Shown here one piece after another: positions 62,650 through 64,000 of a stretch of 64,000 nt of DNA. Position numbers and translations under genes: made by a program. The stretch covers positions 2,181,501-2,245,500 of the forward strand of contig NZ_JOMJ01000003.1 in the NCBI RefSeq assembly GCF_000711295.1. The letters run 5' to 3'. Below the pieces are notes generated by a model. The model was not told where the DNA came from, made no database searches, and saw only the letters and a list, made by a program, of their open reading frames with translations. The stretch comes from Desulfohalovibrio reitneri. Its GTDB lineage: Bacteria > Desulfobacterota > Desulfovibrionia > Desulfovibrionales > Desulfovibrionaceae. Positions within the stretch are counted from its first letter, which is position 1, and the number at the start of each line of letters is the position of its first letter.

Positions 62650-63999
62650 TTAGCGTTTGCGGAACAGCAGCCGCCAGACCAGCCAGGCTCCGAACAGTCC
62701 GGAGAGCACGAAGCCGGTCAGGCCGAGTATGGGGACGCCCCATAGGTGCGGGGCCACGTCCGAGACGTAGATGAGCGACGAGCCGATGACCAGGGAGGCC
62801 ACCACCAGGGAGGAGGCGATGACGAAGGCGATGCCGCGCAGGTACTCCATCTGGTCCTTGAGGAAGTCCTGCTGCACGTGCAGCCGCAGCTCCCCTTTCT
62901 CCAGCCGCTGCAGCACCCCCTCCACGCGGGCGGGCAGCCGCCCCAGCCGGCGTATCTCCCGCTCCGCCCGCCGCCACGGGGGGCGGTCGGAAAAGACCAT
63001 GGAGGCGCGCTTGACCACGTGGCGGATGGCCAGGGACTTGAGGCCGTCCAGGGCGGAGAAGTCCGGGTCGATGGTCCGTCCGGCCGCCTCGGTGGAGAGC
63101 AGGGCGCGGGCCATGAGGATGTAATCGGAGCGCAGGTAGACGCCGAACTCCCGGCAGGCGGCGGTCAGGTCCAGCAGAAAGCGGCCCATGTTGGCGTGCC
63201 CGGCCACGGGGGTGCGCACCTTGTCCAGGTAGTACATGACGTCGCGCAGGAAGCGCTGGAAATCCAGGTCGGTGGGCACCTCCACAGACATCTCCAGGGC
63301 GGTGCGGGCGATGGCCTCGGCGTCGCCCTGGACCATGGCGATGAGGTAGTCCACCAGGGCGGAGCGCATGTCAGGGGTCAGGCGTCCCACCATGCCCCAG
63401 TCGAAGAAGACCAGCAGGCCGTCGCGGTTCACGCCCAGGTTGCCCAGGTGCGGGTCGGCGTGGAAGAAGCCGTGGTCCAGCATCTGGGCCGCCACGCAGT
63501 CCAGCCCGATCTGGGCCAGCTGGCGGCGTTTTTCGTCCGGGCCCTGGTACTCGTCCAGGCGCACGGCCTCCACGTACTCCATGACCAGCACGTCCGGGGT
63601 GGTCAACTCCTCGATCACCTCAGGGGCCATGACGCCCTGCTCCGGCCCGAAGCGGGAGGTGAAGAGCATCTGGTTGCGCGCTTCGCTGAGGAAGTCCATT
63701 TCCCGCTGCAGCCCCTTGCGCACTTCGGAGGCGATGTCCGGCAGATGGGCGGGTTTGAGCGATTCCATCCGGGAGTGGATGAGCCCGGCCAGGTACTCCA
63801 TGATGTCCATGTCCGCGGCCACGGTTGAACGGGCCTTGGGACGCAGCACCTTCACGGCCACGTCCCGGCCGTCATGGGTGCGGGCGCGGTGCACCTGCGA
63901 GAGGGACGCCGCAGCCAGCGGCTCGCGGGAAAACTCCGCGAATAGGGTGTCCAGGCCGCCGCCCAGGCTGCCCTCCACTCGCGCGGCGATGTCCTCGAA
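62650..63999 (-). CDS. UbiB/ABC1-family protein kinase-like, 5' end missing
   Basis: A 450-residue stretch of a UbiB/AarF-family protein; the start lies beyond the right edge. AAASLSQVHRA (the family's Ala-rich loop), VAVKVLRP with the catalytic lysine, and HADPHLGNL with the catalytic Asp are all present. Two C-terminal transmembrane segments end the protein (about 380-440 of the visible part). Such proteins support quinone biosynthesis, probably by ATP-driven extraction of lipid intermediates from the membrane. The phasin-like gene follows 10 bases later. Confidence 0.92.
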   Translation of the reverse strand, partial: FEDIAARVEGSLGGGLDTLFAEFSREPLAAASLSQVHRARTHDGRDVAVKVLRPKARSTVAADMDIMEYLAGLIHSRMESLKPAHLPDIASEVRKGLQREMDFLSEARNQMLFTSRFGPEQGVMAPEVIEELTTPDVLVMEYVEAVRLDEYQGPDEKRRQLAQIGLDCVAAQMLDHGFFHADPHLGNLGVNRDGLLVFFDWGMVGRLTPDMRSALVDYLIAMVQGDAEAIARTALEMSVEVPTDLDFQRFLRDVMYYLDKVRTPVAGHANMGRFLLDLTAACREFGVYLRSDYILMARALLSTEAAGRTIDPDFSALDGLKSLAIRHVVKRASMVFSDRPPWRRAEREIRRLGRLPARVEGVLQRLEKGELRLHVQQDFLKDQMEYLRGIAFVIASSLVVASLVIGSSLIYVSDVAPHLWGVPILGLTGFVLSGLFGAWLVWRLLFRKR

Positions 64000-64000
64000 C

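Overview
The window is a GC-rich bacterial chromosome segment. It looks like a vibrioid sulfate reducer of the Desulfovibrionaceae or a close relative. That placement is inferred from a rubredoxin with a CX4C first iron site, a DAHP synthase/chorismate mutase fusion beside a classical AroB, a DctPQM TRAP transporter, a FmdE-type molybdopterin protein with a ModE-like regulator, many receiver/PAS/GGDEF proteins, and the uniformly high third-position GC. No rRNA, tRNA, CRISPR array, transposase, integrase or prophage gene was found, so this is mostly housekeeping chromosome with lineage-specific small genes.

Layout. 1-4100: an MFS fragment, a cysteine-rich lipoprotein, then DAHP synthase/chorismate mutase, aroB and a phosphatase/Cys-cluster fusion as one unit. 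4150-8490: rubredoxin, a flavoprotein and a chemoreceptor. 8500-12260: pstS-pstC-pstA. 12390-16105: a PP-loop tRNA-thiolation-like enzyme, a 400-base structured repeat, and a MATE exporter coupled to a DUF2156 protein. 16267-20637: Mo-type regulator plus FmdE/MoeA-like protein, a histidine kinase and an HD hydrolase. 20721-28271: a pseudo-receiver, a strongly promoted 37-residue basic protein, FmdB, then a tightly overlapping operon purB-pyrE-LD-peptidase-membrane protein-DL-carboxypeptidase-sugar isomerase. 28261-32011: pseudouridine synthase and TRAP transporter (minus strand). 32168-38757: rRNA methyltransferase, rpiA, pgi, a receiver and a PEP-synthase-like protein. 38741-43224 (minus strand): ADP-ribosylglycohydrolase, Gate-domain membrane protein, pabA, pabB (apparently frameshifted), pabC. 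43402-50608: small regulators, arsC-type reductase, the second repeat copy, an alpha/beta hydrolase lacking its nucleophile, small membrane proteins and leucyl aminopeptidase. 50776-58375: flgE behind a sigma-54 promoter, then an orphan ParA followed by PAS, amphi-Trp, NarL, FxsA and GGDEF-EAL genes with overlapping ends. 58388-64000: TPR proteins, a methyltransferase, and a UbiB/phasin/epimerase unit cut by the window end.

Points to look at first. (1) 23731-27435 pairs a YkuD/NTF2 protein with an M14-type peptidase carrying the unusual Gln-x2-Glu zinc motif. This is the pairing of Csd6/Pgp2 with Csd4/Pgp1, which sets helical cell shape in Helicobacter and Campylobacter, and a membrane coiled-coil gene sits between them. 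(2) Two copies of a roughly 400-base, protein-free, structured repeat lie in convergent intergenic gaps, and their hairpins keep pairing although the sequences differ. (3) Several signalling proteins have lost their catalytic or phospho-acceptor residue. (4) The ParA-centred signalling string at 52650-58375 has no assigned role.
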